Source: Chlamydiota bacterium (GTDB lineage: Bacteria; Auribacterota; UBA3054; B51-G9). Taken from it: 12,553 nt of DNA. The stretch covers positions 1 through 12,553 of the forward strand of contig JAUVKG010000033.1 in the NCBI GenBank assembly GCA_030596365.1, read 5' to 3'. Both the position numbers and the translations under genes were made by a program. Shown piece by piece: positions 4,618 through 12,540 of this stretch (its first letter is position 1; each line of letters begins with the position of its first letter). The notes under the pieces were generated by a model that was not told where the DNA came from, searched no databases, and saw only the letters and a list, made by a program, of their open reading frames with translations.

Positions 4618-7053
4618 TTATTTTTTAAAGTCAATAGCTAAATAAGTTCCTATCTTTATTCGTTTAACAGAATTTTTAACGCGTATTGTTGAGAGTTTAT
4701 CAACGGTAATAGTTAATAATCTTTTTTTATAACTCGTGTGTATATCAGCGGTAAATTTACGAGTCAGCCATTCACGGTTGTTTCGTGGCAGAACCACCGT
4801 ATCAAGTAATTTATCATTTAATTTAATTGTAACACGAACAGGCTTTTGGTAAAATTTTAAATTAACCGGTGAACGCAGCAAAACTTCAAAAACTCCGTTG
4901 TCAGGAATCTTAATGTTTAATGCAGCACGTTTTCCCGTATATCGGTATTTAATTAATTTTCCTGAACTGCTATCTTCGCGCCAGTCGGATAATCCTTGCG
5001 ATTCCCTGTCGAAAACATTTTTGAAAATAATATTAGTGGCAAGTACAAATCCAAGCTGTCTTGGCGGGGTTTCATTAGGCGGCTGCCAGGTTTTGTCACA
5101 GTCAAAAGTTAATTCAGCCGGTTCTGACAAAGAAGAAAAAGTGTAAATTTCGTAGTCACGCCAGTCCGGAGTATTAATTTTCAGAGAATCGAGATAAATT
5201 CCGTTAAGTTTTACTGTAATATTTTTCGGATTTTGCTCTGAAGTGTTTGGATTAATTGCGGCAATTTTCAACAAGATTACTTTATTGTCTTTGGGGATTT
5301 TTATTTTTTCACCGGCGAATTTATGAGTCCATCTGTAATCAAATTGATTGTTCCATTTTTCAACATTGTAGAATCCAAAATCATACGGCAGATTATAACG
5401 CTTGTGAATAGAATCGTATGATAATGAACCGAGAACATTATGCCCTTGCGCAACAAAAATTAATATTATTACAAGAAGTAATATCAACTTGTCGGCACGT
5501 TTAAATTTATATATATTCAAATTAGATTTGCTGAAAAATGCAAGCAGAAAAGAAGAAAAAACTGCAACACAAACAGAAACTTCAGGCGCTTGTAAATGCG
5601 CTCCGAAAATATAAAGGAACTGAATTGTTGATAAAGCTGAGATTACAGTAATTACAGACAACTTAATATCAGCCAATCTTTCCGATTTTACACCTTTAAT
5701 AATAGCCCAAATAAATGCCGCGTAAAACCATATCCAAAATATTATACCTGCAATTCCGGTTTCAGAAAGCCAGTGGAGATATTGGTTCCATGCATTATCA
5801 ACCGGAGTTTCCATTGATGTTTTTAAATTGTAATTTGAAATTTCTGTCGGAAAAGATCCTATTCCAATCCCGGTAAAAGGATAGTCCTTCCACATGGTAA
5901 TAGCTTGTTTCCATTGCCATTCCCGTCGGTCAACTACACGTTCAGACTTCGAAAGATTTAAACGTTGGGTGTACTTCTGCAATCTCCTTAATAGCGGATT
6001 GTCGGTATTTGATGATGAACTAATAATACCGGTTGCAAAGAAGGGGATAGCGAGAATAATTACAAAAGCCACACCGGAAATTATCAAAGTGTTTTTTCGC
6101 GATTTGTAATTAATTAGCGTACGGAAAAATATTATTAACAAAACTATTAAAGTTACAAGAATAATTCCCAGCAAAGCCGAACGAGAACCGGTTAAAGTGA
6201 TAATATATAAACCTGCAAGTGAGGAAAACGCGAAAAGAATTTGTTGCGCACCCTTCTCTGATATTGCATAAGAAACAGCTGCGGGAATAAATAAAAATAG
6301 AAATAATCCCAAAGAATTCGGATCGGTCATACCGCCGCTTACACGTTTGGCTTCCTGCCATGCTGCCTCACTAAGCATACAAAACTTCGGATTAAATAAA
6401 TTTTGGTAAAGAGCGGTTAATATTACAGGAATAAGCATGATTGACCAAATGGTAATCATCTTTTTGAAAAGTTTATCTAATTGAAGCTTGCTGCTCGCGT
6501 TGTTGTGCCAAATATCATAAGATGCAATAAATAACGAAGGAAAAATAAGTAGCTTTAGAATAGAAAGAATTGAATGTTTGATAGCTTGTGAAGCAAGAAC
6601 TCCTGACGCGTTAACCCATCCGTTTTTGAATGTGTGTGAGAAAATCGGATAGAAATCGGAAAAACGCAGAGCTGTCCAGATACCGGAACTGACCCCCACA
6701 AAAATAATGAAAAATAAAGGTACAGCAATGCTGTTTTTCAAAGCCGTTTCTTTTTGAGTGGCTAATTTATTTGCAATCCATCCGAGAACAAAAGCAAATG
6801 AAAGAAAAATAAGCGCTTGGTGAGCGCCGAGCATAAGTGCCCTTGAAGGCAGATTAATTACAGGAGCTAAAGCGATAAAAAGCCACCATCCTGATATTGG
6901 TAACCGGTACGTGGCAGCGAAAATAACAAAACAAAGCAATGAAAACACAGCAGAATAGGCGAACGATGGTGGAGCAAAGAAATAAGCTGATATGCACCAG
7001 GCTAAAACAGCGGTGATAAATAACAATATATTTATAAATCTACGGATTTTCAT
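4618..7053 (-). CDS. O-antigen ligase/polymerase-like membrane protein (Wzy_C family) with duplicated C-terminal beta domain
   Basis: About 811 residues from the ATG at 7053; an in-frame TTG at 7062 would add three, and neither has a clear Shine-Dalgarno site. Numbering here is from the TTG. Roughly the first 540 residues hold about a dozen membrane segments. Typical Wzy/WaaL features are present: GGMTDPNSLGLFL (243-255), ITLTGSRSALLG (288-299), WKQAITMWKDYPFTGIGIGS (384-403) and the large-loop motif DNAWNQYLHWLSETGIAG (422-439). Such proteins join or polymerise polyprenyl-linked glycans on the outer face of the inner membrane. Unusually, the last ~270 residues are a soluble tail that looks like two copies of one beta-sandwich: GFYNVEKW...RWTHKFAGEKIKIP (563-590) and GLSDWRED...YRYTGKRAALNIKIP (690-720), each followed by a V-x-x-x-K-L-N strand. 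The gene follows the glycosylphosphotransferase by a short gap that contains a heptamer array. Confidence 0.85.
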   Translation of the reverse strand: MKIRRFINILLFITAVLAWCISAYFFAPPSFAYSAVFSLLCFVIFAATYRLPISGWWLFIALAPVINLPSRALMLGAHQALIFLSFAFVLGWIANKLATQKETALKNSIAVPLFFIIFVGVSSGIWTALRFSDFYPIFSHTFKNGWVNASGVLASQAIKHSILSILKLLIFPSLFIASYDIWHNNASSKLQLDKLFKKMITIWSIMLIPVILTALYQNLFNPKFCMLSEAAWQEAKRVSGGMTDPNSLGLFLFLFIPAAVSYAISEKGAQQILFAFSSLAGLYIITLTGSRSALLGIILVTLIVLLIIFFRTLINYKSRKNTLIISGVAFVIILAIPFFATGIISSSSNTDNPLLRRLQKYTQRLNLSKSERVVDRREWQWKQAITMWKDYPFTGIGIGSFPTEISNYNLKTSMETPVDNAWNQYLHWLSETGIAGIIFWIWFYAAFIWAIIKGVKSERLADIKLSVITVISALSTIQFLYIFGAHLQAPEVSVCVAVFSSFLLAFFSKSNLNIYKFKRADKLILLLVIILIFVAQGHNVLGSLSYDSIHKRYNLPYDFGFYNVEKWNNQFDYRWTHKFAGEKIKIPKDNKVILLKIAAINPNTSEQNPKNITVKLNGIYLDSLKINTPDWRDYEIYTFSSLSEPAELTFDCDKTWQPPNETPPRQLGFVLATNIIFKNVFDRESQGLSDWREDSSSGKLIKYRYTGKRAALNIKIPDNGVFEVLLRSPVNLKFYQKPVRVTIKLNDKLLDTVVLPRNNREWLTRKFTADIHTSYKKRLLTITVDKLSTIRVKNSVKRIKIGTYLAIDFKK

Positions 7054-7065
7054 AAAAATCAACTT

Positions 7066-7093
7066 ATTACCGATTACCGATTACCGAATACCG
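7066..7093. repeat. Tandem heptamer array, ATTACCG x3 plus AATACCG
   Basis: Three perfect ATTACCG units (7066-7086) and one variant AATACCG (7087-7093) fill the gap between the glycosylphosphotransferase stop (7096) and the ligase-like start (7053). The minus-strand unit CGGTAAT carries TAA. The array ends two bases from the stop codon of the upstream gene. Confidence 0.9.
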
Positions 7094-7095
7094 AT

Positions 7096-8568
7096 TCATA
7101 TCCCCCTGAATGCAAAAAAGAAGGTCTGTATTAAAATCACAATATCAAGTAAAAACGATTGCTCATGAACATAATAAAGATCATAATCCATGTTCTCATG
7201 AATAGCTATGCTTCTGTCAGCACTTAATTGCCATAAACCTGTTATTCCAGGCTTCACACGAAGACGTTCGTATTGGAGTTTGTTATACCCATCAACAATG
7301 AATGGCATTTCCGGGCGCGGACCGACCAAAGACATGGAACCGAGCAGTACATTTAAAAGTTGCGGTAATTCATCTAAGCTGGTTTTTCTCAACCATTTGC
7401 CGACTTTTGTGATACGGTTGTCTTTACCATTGAGTGGATTTACTTCGTATTTGTTTGTATCGCTTTTTAGTGTTCTGAATTTATAAATTGAGAAAGATTT
7501 TCCATTTAAACCAATTCGGGTTTGAACAAAAATCGGATTGCCTTTGCTGTCAAGACGAATGATTAACGAGGTTATCAGCAAGAGTGGAGAAAGTAAGATT
7601 AGCAAAATCAGACTTGTAATAAAATCAAATATACGTTTGAAAAATAAATATATGTAGTGCTGAGATGTATTTTTTACTGATATCATAGGAATACCGGCAA
7701 TGTTTTTTGTGACTGTACGATGAATTGACAGTTCATAAACATTGGGAACAAACCTGTAATGAATATTATTTTCCATACAATAATTCATTATACTTACAAT
7801 CTTTTCTGTCGTTCCGCTTGGCATAGCAACGAGAACTTCATCTGCAGCATATTGATCAACATATTTCTTTAAATTATCCCCTGTGCTGATAACGTTTAAG
7901 GACAAACGTTTTGCTTGATTGTAAATAACTCTGGTGTTGGTAAGTTCAGCACCATCATCAATAAAGCCTACTACAAACATTCCGAATGCGGGAAATTCAT
8001 TTAGTCGTCTGGCAATAAGTTTACCGGCTTCTCCGGCGCCGTAAATAATTACACGCTTGGCGCCGGTGCCTTTAGAATGCAGCCAATGTTGAATTTTATT
8101 GAAAATCAATCTTGCTAACATGATACCTGAGATACTGAGTATGGAAGCAAAGCCAAATATTCTTCTTGAAAACAGTTTGTTTTGAATATCTCTGGACGGG
8201 TATGTAAAGTAAGCGTAATAAACTGCCAGAAAAAGAATTGCAGCGATGATATAACCAATAATTACATTTTTATATTCTTTTACGTGAAGAATACTTGTGT
8301 CTTCTTTATATAAACTAAGAAAAGCATAAACTATTACCGTAATAATACCCACCCCGAAAGCAATCGTTAAATAATGACGGTCAGCAGAGGGAATGTAGTA
8401 TAAAGTCGGGGAAAGTTCGGCCTGGTACAAAGCGCATATCTTAGGAGTATTAATAAAGTAGATTTTATATCCGAGATAAAATGCCGCATATATTACAGCG
8501 AAATCTGTAAATAATCTTATTATACGAAGCATAATAATAAACCATTTATTTAGCCATTTTATAACCAT
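7096..8568 (-). CDS. Polyprenyl glycosylphosphotransferase for exopolysaccharide initiation (WbaP/WcaJ type)
   Basis: A 490-residue inner-membrane enzyme that transfers a sugar-1-phosphate from a nucleotide sugar to polyprenyl phosphate, the first step of exopolysaccharide repeat-unit assembly. N-terminal membrane segments lie at about 15-40, 65-87, 103-122 and 138-155. A Rossmann-like CoA-binding-type domain starts at RVIIYGAGEAGK (172-183), a variable loop module follows, then a membrane helix (about 311-338) and the bacterial sugar transferase core: IYKFRTLKSD (361-370), TSLDELPQLLNV (396-407, catalytic Asp399-Glu400), SLVGPRPE (413-420), KPGITGLWQ (439-447). Length and domain order are those of full-length WbaP/WcaJ homologues. 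The ATG at 8568 lacks a Shine-Dalgarno site; Met13 is an alternative start. It lies between a flippase-like gene and a polymerase/ligase-like gene, which suits a surface glycan cluster. The sugar specificity cannot be read. Confidence 0.93.
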   Translation of the reverse strand: MVIKWLNKWFIIMLRIIRLFTDFAVIYAAFYLGYKIYFINTPKICALYQAELSPTLYYIPSADRHYLTIAFGVGIITVIVYAFLSLYKEDTSILHVKEYKNVIIGYIIAAILFLAVYYAYFTYPSRDIQNKLFSRRIFGFASILSISGIMLARLIFNKIQHWLHSKGTGAKRVIIYGAGEAGKLIARRLNEFPAFGMFVVGFIDDGAELTNTRVIYNQAKRLSLNVISTGDNLKKYVDQYAADEVLVAMPSGTTEKIVSIMNYCMENNIHYRFVPNVYELSIHRTVTKNIAGIPMISVKNTSQHYIYLFFKRIFDFITSLILLILLSPLLLITSLIIRLDSKGNPIFVQTRIGLNGKSFSIYKFRTLKSDTNKYEVNPLNGKDNRITKVGKWLRKTSLDELPQLLNVLLGSMSLVGPRPEMPFIVDGYNKLQYERLRVKPGITGLWQLSADRSIAIHENMDYDLYYVHEQSFLLDIVILIQTFFFAFRGI

Positions 8569-8580
8569 TATTATTGTTCA

Positions 8581-8657
8581 GTTATCAGTTATCAAATATC
8601 AAGTATCAAGTATCAAGTATCAAGTATCAAGTATCAAGTATCAAGTATCAAGTATCA
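8581..8657. repeat. Tandem heptamer array, AGTATCA x8 with GTTATCA x2 and AATATCA at one end
   Basis: Eleven consecutive 7-bp units: GTTATCA, GTTATCA, AATATCA, then eight perfect AGTATCA copies (8602-8657). It is the largest array in the window. The minus-strand unit TGATACT carries TGA once per unit, and because 7 is not a multiple of 3, three units stop all frames. The plus strand of the array has no stop in any frame. The flippase-like gene ends inside it (8648-8650). Confidence 0.96.
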
Positions 8658-9679
8658 AGCATTTCGCCGCCTTCTTCAAGTTCCTTTCTCGTAATATGTG
8701 TTCCGGGCAGCATCCACATAATAAAACCAACGCTGCTTAACGAAAGCATTGACAAGCGAAGTAAAAGAGTAAATGCAAAAGCCAAACCGGTATCTTCTTT
8801 TATGCCGAATCTTGAAAAACACCATATAAAAGAAAGTTCACCTGTGCCGAGACCACTTGGGCTAATTGGTAGTGACAGGATTAAAGTTCCGATGGGAAAA
8901 ACAATAAAGTAAGCGTAAAAAGGAATGTCAAAACCAAGACCTGTACCAAAACACCAACCGATGACGCACATTATAAGCTGAAGGAAAATAGATTCCAGCA
9001 TAGCGATTACGGCTGTCCATTTATGTTCTTTATAATTATGCAGAGCATCAATAATTCTCAGAAAAATGGCTTGTATTTTATTGACAAGCATAATAAAAAC
9101 ACCCGTTTTCTGCAATGTTGAGAATTTAATATATTTTGTCCACCAGTTCTTTGTGAAAATAACGCAAACTGCGGCGGCAGTTCCGAAAAGTAATAAGAGT
9201 ACTGCTGAAAGAAGTGAACGGAAAGAATCATCTTTCCACATCGTGGCAAGAATTGCGCACGCGGCAATGATAAGCACTGCTGTCATTCCCATTATTCTAT
9301 CGAGAAAAACAATTGTTACGCTTTCGGTTTTTTTTGTATCTGTTTCTCTGGAAACGTAATATGATTTTACTACATCGCCACCTGTTGAGCCAAGTGAGAA
9401 TAAATTAAAAAAATATCCAATACAGTTATATTTGAATGTAAGCCAGAATCCTAAACTTACTTTTTGAGCGTGTAAAAGTATTTGTAAGCGGTGAGTGCCT
9501 ATAAGAACAACAATCCAGTGTAACGAAAGCGCAAGCAGAAAATACCACCAGTTCATTAATTTAAGTTTTTGAACGAACTGTGTGAAGTCAACTTTGAGAA
9601 AAATAAATGTAAGAAGAACTGCAGCGAGAATAAATTTCGCGTAGATGAAGATATTTTTTTTAAATTTATTTGTCGCCAA
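8648..9679 (-). CDS. Flippase-like membrane protein of the AglD/YbhN/UPF0104 family (lysylphosphatidylglycerol synthase TM-region fold)
   Basis: A 343-residue polytopic membrane protein with about eight hydrophobic segments. Signature pieces of the family are visible: FNLFSLGSTGGDVVKSYYVS (91-110), FLDRIMGM (125-132) and LPISPSGLGTGELSF (270-284). This fold forms the membrane half of MprF and stands alone in AglD- and YbhN-type proteins, often found with polysaccharide or glycolipid genes. The exact substrate is unknown, and lipid or glycolipid translocation is inferred from family and context. The only N-terminal start is TTG at 9679, with GGAA rather far upstream (about 14 bases); the next ATG would remove the first helix. 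The reading frame ends ELEEGGEMLDT followed by TGA, and the last codons are part of the heptamer array, so the natural C-terminus may have been cut or changed by array growth. Confidence 0.85.
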   Translation of the reverse strand: MATNKFKKNIFIYAKFILAAVLLTFIFLKVDFTQFVQKLKLMNWWYFLLALSLHWIVVLIGTHRLQILLHAQKVSLGFWLTFKYNCIGYFFNLFSLGSTGGDVVKSYYVSRETDTKKTESVTIVFLDRIMGMTAVLIIAACAILATMWKDDSFRSLLSAVLLLLFGTAAAVCVIFTKNWWTKYIKFSTLQKTGVFIMLVNKIQAIFLRIIDALHNYKEHKWTAVIAMLESIFLQLIMCVIGWCFGTGLGFDIPFYAYFIVFPIGTLILSLPISPSGLGTGELSFIWCFSRFGIKEDTGLAFAFTLLLRLSMLSLSSVGFIMWMLPGTHITRKELEEGGEMLDT

Positions 9680-9730
9680 AATGTATTTCTATTTCCGGTT
9701 AATTAATTATTATATCATTTTTAATGTATT

Positions 9731-10798
9731 TTAAAAGAATAAATCAATTTTTTTCGTTGCTTTATCTGATTCCGCCTTCGGAGAACCGCAGGTTGCTTTT
9801 ATGCACGCAATATCTCCAAGAAGTTTTACAGGAAGATTGCCCCCTTTAACGCCGATTTCAGAATACATTAACCAGCTGAACAAATCGCTCATCTGTTTTT
9901 CATTTATTGCACGAACATGTTTTTCAATACGCTGCGGCTCGCGAAATTTATAAAAATTTCTGTATAAAGCGCCGCTTCGAAGCGCCTCACGCGCTTCCTG
10001 CAAGTTGATGGCGGCTGTTGTAATAATTGCGTGCCGGTACATTTCATCCAAACCTGTTTTTTCCAACTCTGATAAATGTTTAAATACCGCTTCGGAATCA
10101 CCGTTCAAAATATAATTCGAAAGCGCCCATTCGTTTCGTGCTGCCGAATCCAAACAAATAAAAGCGACATCGTTTTCTGTTATGTTTTCAGTTTCGCCAA
10201 CGTAAAGACAAGCTTTATCAAGTTCGTTTTTTGTCGTGAGAGCGTCATTTCCTGAGAGCTTTTTTATAAGTTCAACAGCGCCTTTGGTTATAGTTTTTTC
10301 ATACTGCTTTTTTACGTAAGCGGGAATATCTTTAATACTGTCGGCTTTGCATTCAATAACGATATTACTTTTAACAGCAAATTTTGAAAACTTTGTGCGT
10401 TTGTCAAAATAACCGAACACAAGAACAAGTAAAACATCATCTATCTTATTTTCAATCGCTTTCTCAAAAAAATCGGCAATGGTGTCCAAATCGGTGGTGG
10501 CAAGTTCATCCGCGTATTTTACCCATATAACTCTGAAACCGCCCATCATAGAAATGGTTTCCGCTGCGCCAACAATTGTACCGCCTGTAACTGATTCACT
10601 ATCCGCATGCATAACTTCGAGGCAGAAATCCTTTGTGCCCGGAGCGATGAGTTCTTTTTTAACAAGAGCAAAAAGATTTTCAACGGCCAGCTTATTTTCT
10701 TCTATGATAACACAAGCCGGCCCCGTAGATTTACTTTTTACTTTAGCCGCGAAAGACGCAGGCGTAGATCCAATAGATGTAGTTTTTCTGGTTGCCAT
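9731..10798 (-). CDS. holA: DNA polymerase III subunit delta (clamp loader)
   Basis: A 355-residue cytoplasmic protein matching HolA, the wrench subunit of the clamp loader that opens the beta clamp. Recognised: a hydrophobic strand VIWVKYADEL (90-99) where HolA has the V-x-V-x-x-A-E segment after the Walker region; a helix with LLVLVFGYFDKRTKFSKF (123-140), the D-K-R-x-K-x-x-K motif; IVIECK (146-151); and TTKNELDKACLYVGETENITENDV (188-211), the N-E-L-x-K-x-x-x-Y motif of domain II. The first 30 residues (rich in Thr, Ser, Ala, Lys) are a low-complexity extension, and the N-terminal ATPase-like fold is poorly conserved, as usual for delta. The ATG at 10798 has no Shine-Dalgarno site. Its place between gcvPB and polysaccharide genes appears to have no functional meaning. 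Confidence 0.85.
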   Translation of the reverse strand: MATRKTTSIGSTPASFAAKVKSKSTGPACVIIEENKLAVENLFALVKKELIAPGTKDFCLEVMHADSESVTGGTIVGAAETISMMGGFRVIWVKYADELATTDLDTIADFFEKAIENKIDDVLLVLVFGYFDKRTKFSKFAVKSNIVIECKADSIKDIPAYVKKQYEKTITKGAVELIKKLSGNDALTTKNELDKACLYVGETENITENDVAFICLDSAARNEWALSNYILNGDSEAVFKHLSELEKTGLDEMYRHAIITTAAINLQEAREALRSGALYRNFYKFREPQRIEKHVRAINEKQMSDLFSWLMYSEIGVKGGNLPVKLLGDIACIKATCGSPKAESDKATKKIDLFF

Positions 10799-10914
10799 GT
10801 TATAGGAGGAAATTCTTCGCTGACGCGAATAATTTATTTTCCAGTTTTATGATTGTTATAAATTTCCTGAAATATTATAAATTGCTGATTATTGATATAA
10901 ATCATTTACCAAAA

Positions 10915-12381
10915 TTAATTTTCTCCTGAAAATAAATTTGCGGTTAAATTCATCTCTCGTACCGCTGCTACTTCATCAAGACGACCTACCGGAGTAGTTA
11001 TCGGCGCGTTGTGAAGTTTTTCCGGATTATCAATTGCATCTTGAGCTATTTTTTTCATTGCCTCAACAAATGCGTCAATTTCAGCTTTCGATTCTGTTTC
11101 AGTAGGCTCTATCATCATTGCTTCTTTCACAATTAGCGGAAAATAAATTGTTGGCGGATGAAAGCCGAGATCAATCAACCCTTTTGCAATGTCAAGCGCG
11201 GAAATGCCGTTTTTCATCTGACGGCTTGCAGAAAAAACGCACTCGTGCATGCAAATTTTGTCATATGGTAAATCGAAAAAATCTTTAAGCTTTATACGAA
11301 TGTAATTTGCGCTTAAAACAGCGTGATCGCTCGCTTCGCGTAAACCATCCGCTCCGAGCATAATCAAATAAGCATAAGCTCGCAATATTATACCAAAGTT
11401 ACCATAAAAAGCGGATATGTACCCGATTGAACAGCTTGCGTTATAATTTAAAGCAAAAGTTCCGTCATCGCGTTTTTCAATTCGTGATATAGGTAGAAAT
11501 TCCCGGAGACTTTTAACCACTCCTACCGCTCCGGCGCCCGGTCCTCCTCCGCCGTGTGGAGTTGCGAATGTTTTATGTAGATTCAAGTGAACAATGTCAA
11601 AACCAAGGTCACCCGGACGCACGCGTCCGACAAGCGCGTTTAAATTAGCGCCATCATAATAAACCAATCCGTCAATTTCGTGAACTAACTTGCAAATTTC
11701 AGAAACCCGGTTGTTGAAAAGTCCAAGCGTGTTTGGTGAAGTAAGCATAACTCCGGCCACGTCATCTGTTAATTCTTTTTTGAAAGTTTCAAAATCCATA
11801 ACGCCGTTTTCATCACTCGGGATTGTTGTTACCGAATATCCGGCTATAGCCGCGCTTGCAGGATTTGTTCCATGAGCACTGTCAGGAATTAAAATTCGTT
11901 TTTTGTTATTACCTTTGTTTTTATGATATGCTGCAATAAGCATCACGCCTGTAAGTTCGCCATGAGCTCCGGCCATTGGTTGAAGTGTCATTTCCGCCAT
12001 TCCGGTTATTTCGGCAAAAAGTTGTTCAGTGTTATACAATACTTCAAGAGCTCCCTGAGTTAATATTCCACCGTTGCGGAGTTGAGGAAGCAGGGGATGC
12101 AACCGTGCGAACCCGTCATTTTTTGCAATTGATTCACATACTTTTGGATTATATTTCATTGTACACGATCCGAGAGGATAAAAATTTGTGTCAATTGAAA
12201 AGTTTTTCCGTGATAAATTCGTGTAATGACGGACAACATCAAGTTCTGATACCTCAGGAAGTTCAGCAGAATTCTCGCGCAGCAACGATGATGGAATCTT
12301 AGCTTTAAGCGGTGGAACAGAGCAGTCGGGAAGTTGAACTCCCCGTCTTCCGGGAACGGATTTTTCGTAAATAAGTTTCAT
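10915..12381 (-). CDS. gcvPB: Glycine dehydrogenase (decarboxylating) subunit 2, P-protein
   Basis: 488 residues, the usual length of the C-terminal subunit of the two-chain P-protein. It carries the PLP lysine in HLNLHKTFATPHGGGGPGAG (265-284, Lys270), with DSAHGTNPASA (167-177), TSPNTLGLF (214-222) and YYDGANLNA (241-249) around the cofactor. With GcvPA it decarboxylates glycine and loads the aminomethyl group on the lipoyl arm of GcvH; GcvT then makes methylene-tetrahydrofolate. That product feeds the MetF-like and AcsE-like enzymes encoded about 7 kb downstream, so the window has three steps of one folate pathway. gcvPA normally lies just upstream and would be beyond the right edge. The ATG at 12381 has no Shine-Dalgarno site. 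A 116-bp AT-rich gap with no clear terminator follows before holA. Confidence 0.96.
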   Translation of the reverse strand: MKLIYEKSVPGRRGVQLPDCSVPPLKAKIPSSLLRENSAELPEVSELDVVRHYTNLSRKNFSIDTNFYPLGSCTMKYNPKVCESIAKNDGFARLHPLLPQLRNGGILTQGALEVLYNTEQLFAEITGMAEMTLQPMAGAHGELTGVMLIAAYHKNKGNNKKRILIPDSAHGTNPASAAIAGYSVTTIPSDENGVMDFETFKKELTDDVAGVMLTSPNTLGLFNNRVSEICKLVHEIDGLVYYDGANLNALVGRVRPGDLGFDIVHLNLHKTFATPHGGGGPGAGAVGVVKSLREFLPISRIEKRDDGTFALNYNASCSIGYISAFYGNFGIILRAYAYLIMLGADGLREASDHAVLSANYIRIKLKDFFDLPYDKICMHECVFSASRQMKNGISALDIAKGLIDLGFHPPTIYFPLIVKEAMMIEPTETESKAEIDAFVEAMKKIAQDAIDNPEKLHNAPITTPVGRLDEVAAVREMNLTANLFSGEN

Positions 12382-12395
12382 ATATATAATTTAGT

Positions 12396-12419
12396 GATTT
12401 AAAGATTTAACGATTTAAT
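12396..12419. repeat. Tandem octamer triplet GATTTAAN
   Basis: Units GATTTAAA, GATTTAAC and GATTTAAT are contiguous and differ only in the last base; a partial fourth unit (GATTTTG) follows. The array lies 15 bp upstream of the gcvPB ATG, so it is in its leader. Confidence 0.8.
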
Positions 12420-12505
12420 GATTTTGTTATTTTTTAAATATCTTTAATCCGTGCCTCTCTTTTTAGCAAAACTCACTTTTGTAAGTCTTTTAACACCATT
12501 CACTT

Positions 12506-12540
12506 GTCATCTGTCATCTGTCACCTGACACCTGAAACCC
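12506..12540. repeat. Heptamer array with graded units, GTCATCT x2, GTCACCT, GACACCT, GAAACCC
   Basis: Five 7-bp units change stepwise from left to right, by at most two bases between neighbours. The stretch CTGACACCTGA (12525-12535) is identical to 2115-2125 in direct repeat copy 2, linking this array with the repeats around the glycoside hydrolase. It probably lies downstream of the next gene to the right. Confidence 0.8.

Noticed and set aside
8574..8912. Plus-strand frame of 112 codons starting in the AGTATCA array
   Set aside because: Its N-terminus is a translation of the heptamer array (repeating IKYQVSS), and the rest is antisense to the flippase-like gene.
10804..10809. AGGAGG on the plus strand, a perfect Shine-Dalgarno sequence
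   Set aside because: No start codon follows at a useful distance, and both neighbouring genes are on the minus strand.
10799..10914. Terminator or regulatory element between gcvPB and holA
   Set aside because: The gap is simply AT-rich; no stem with a following T-run on the minus strand was found.
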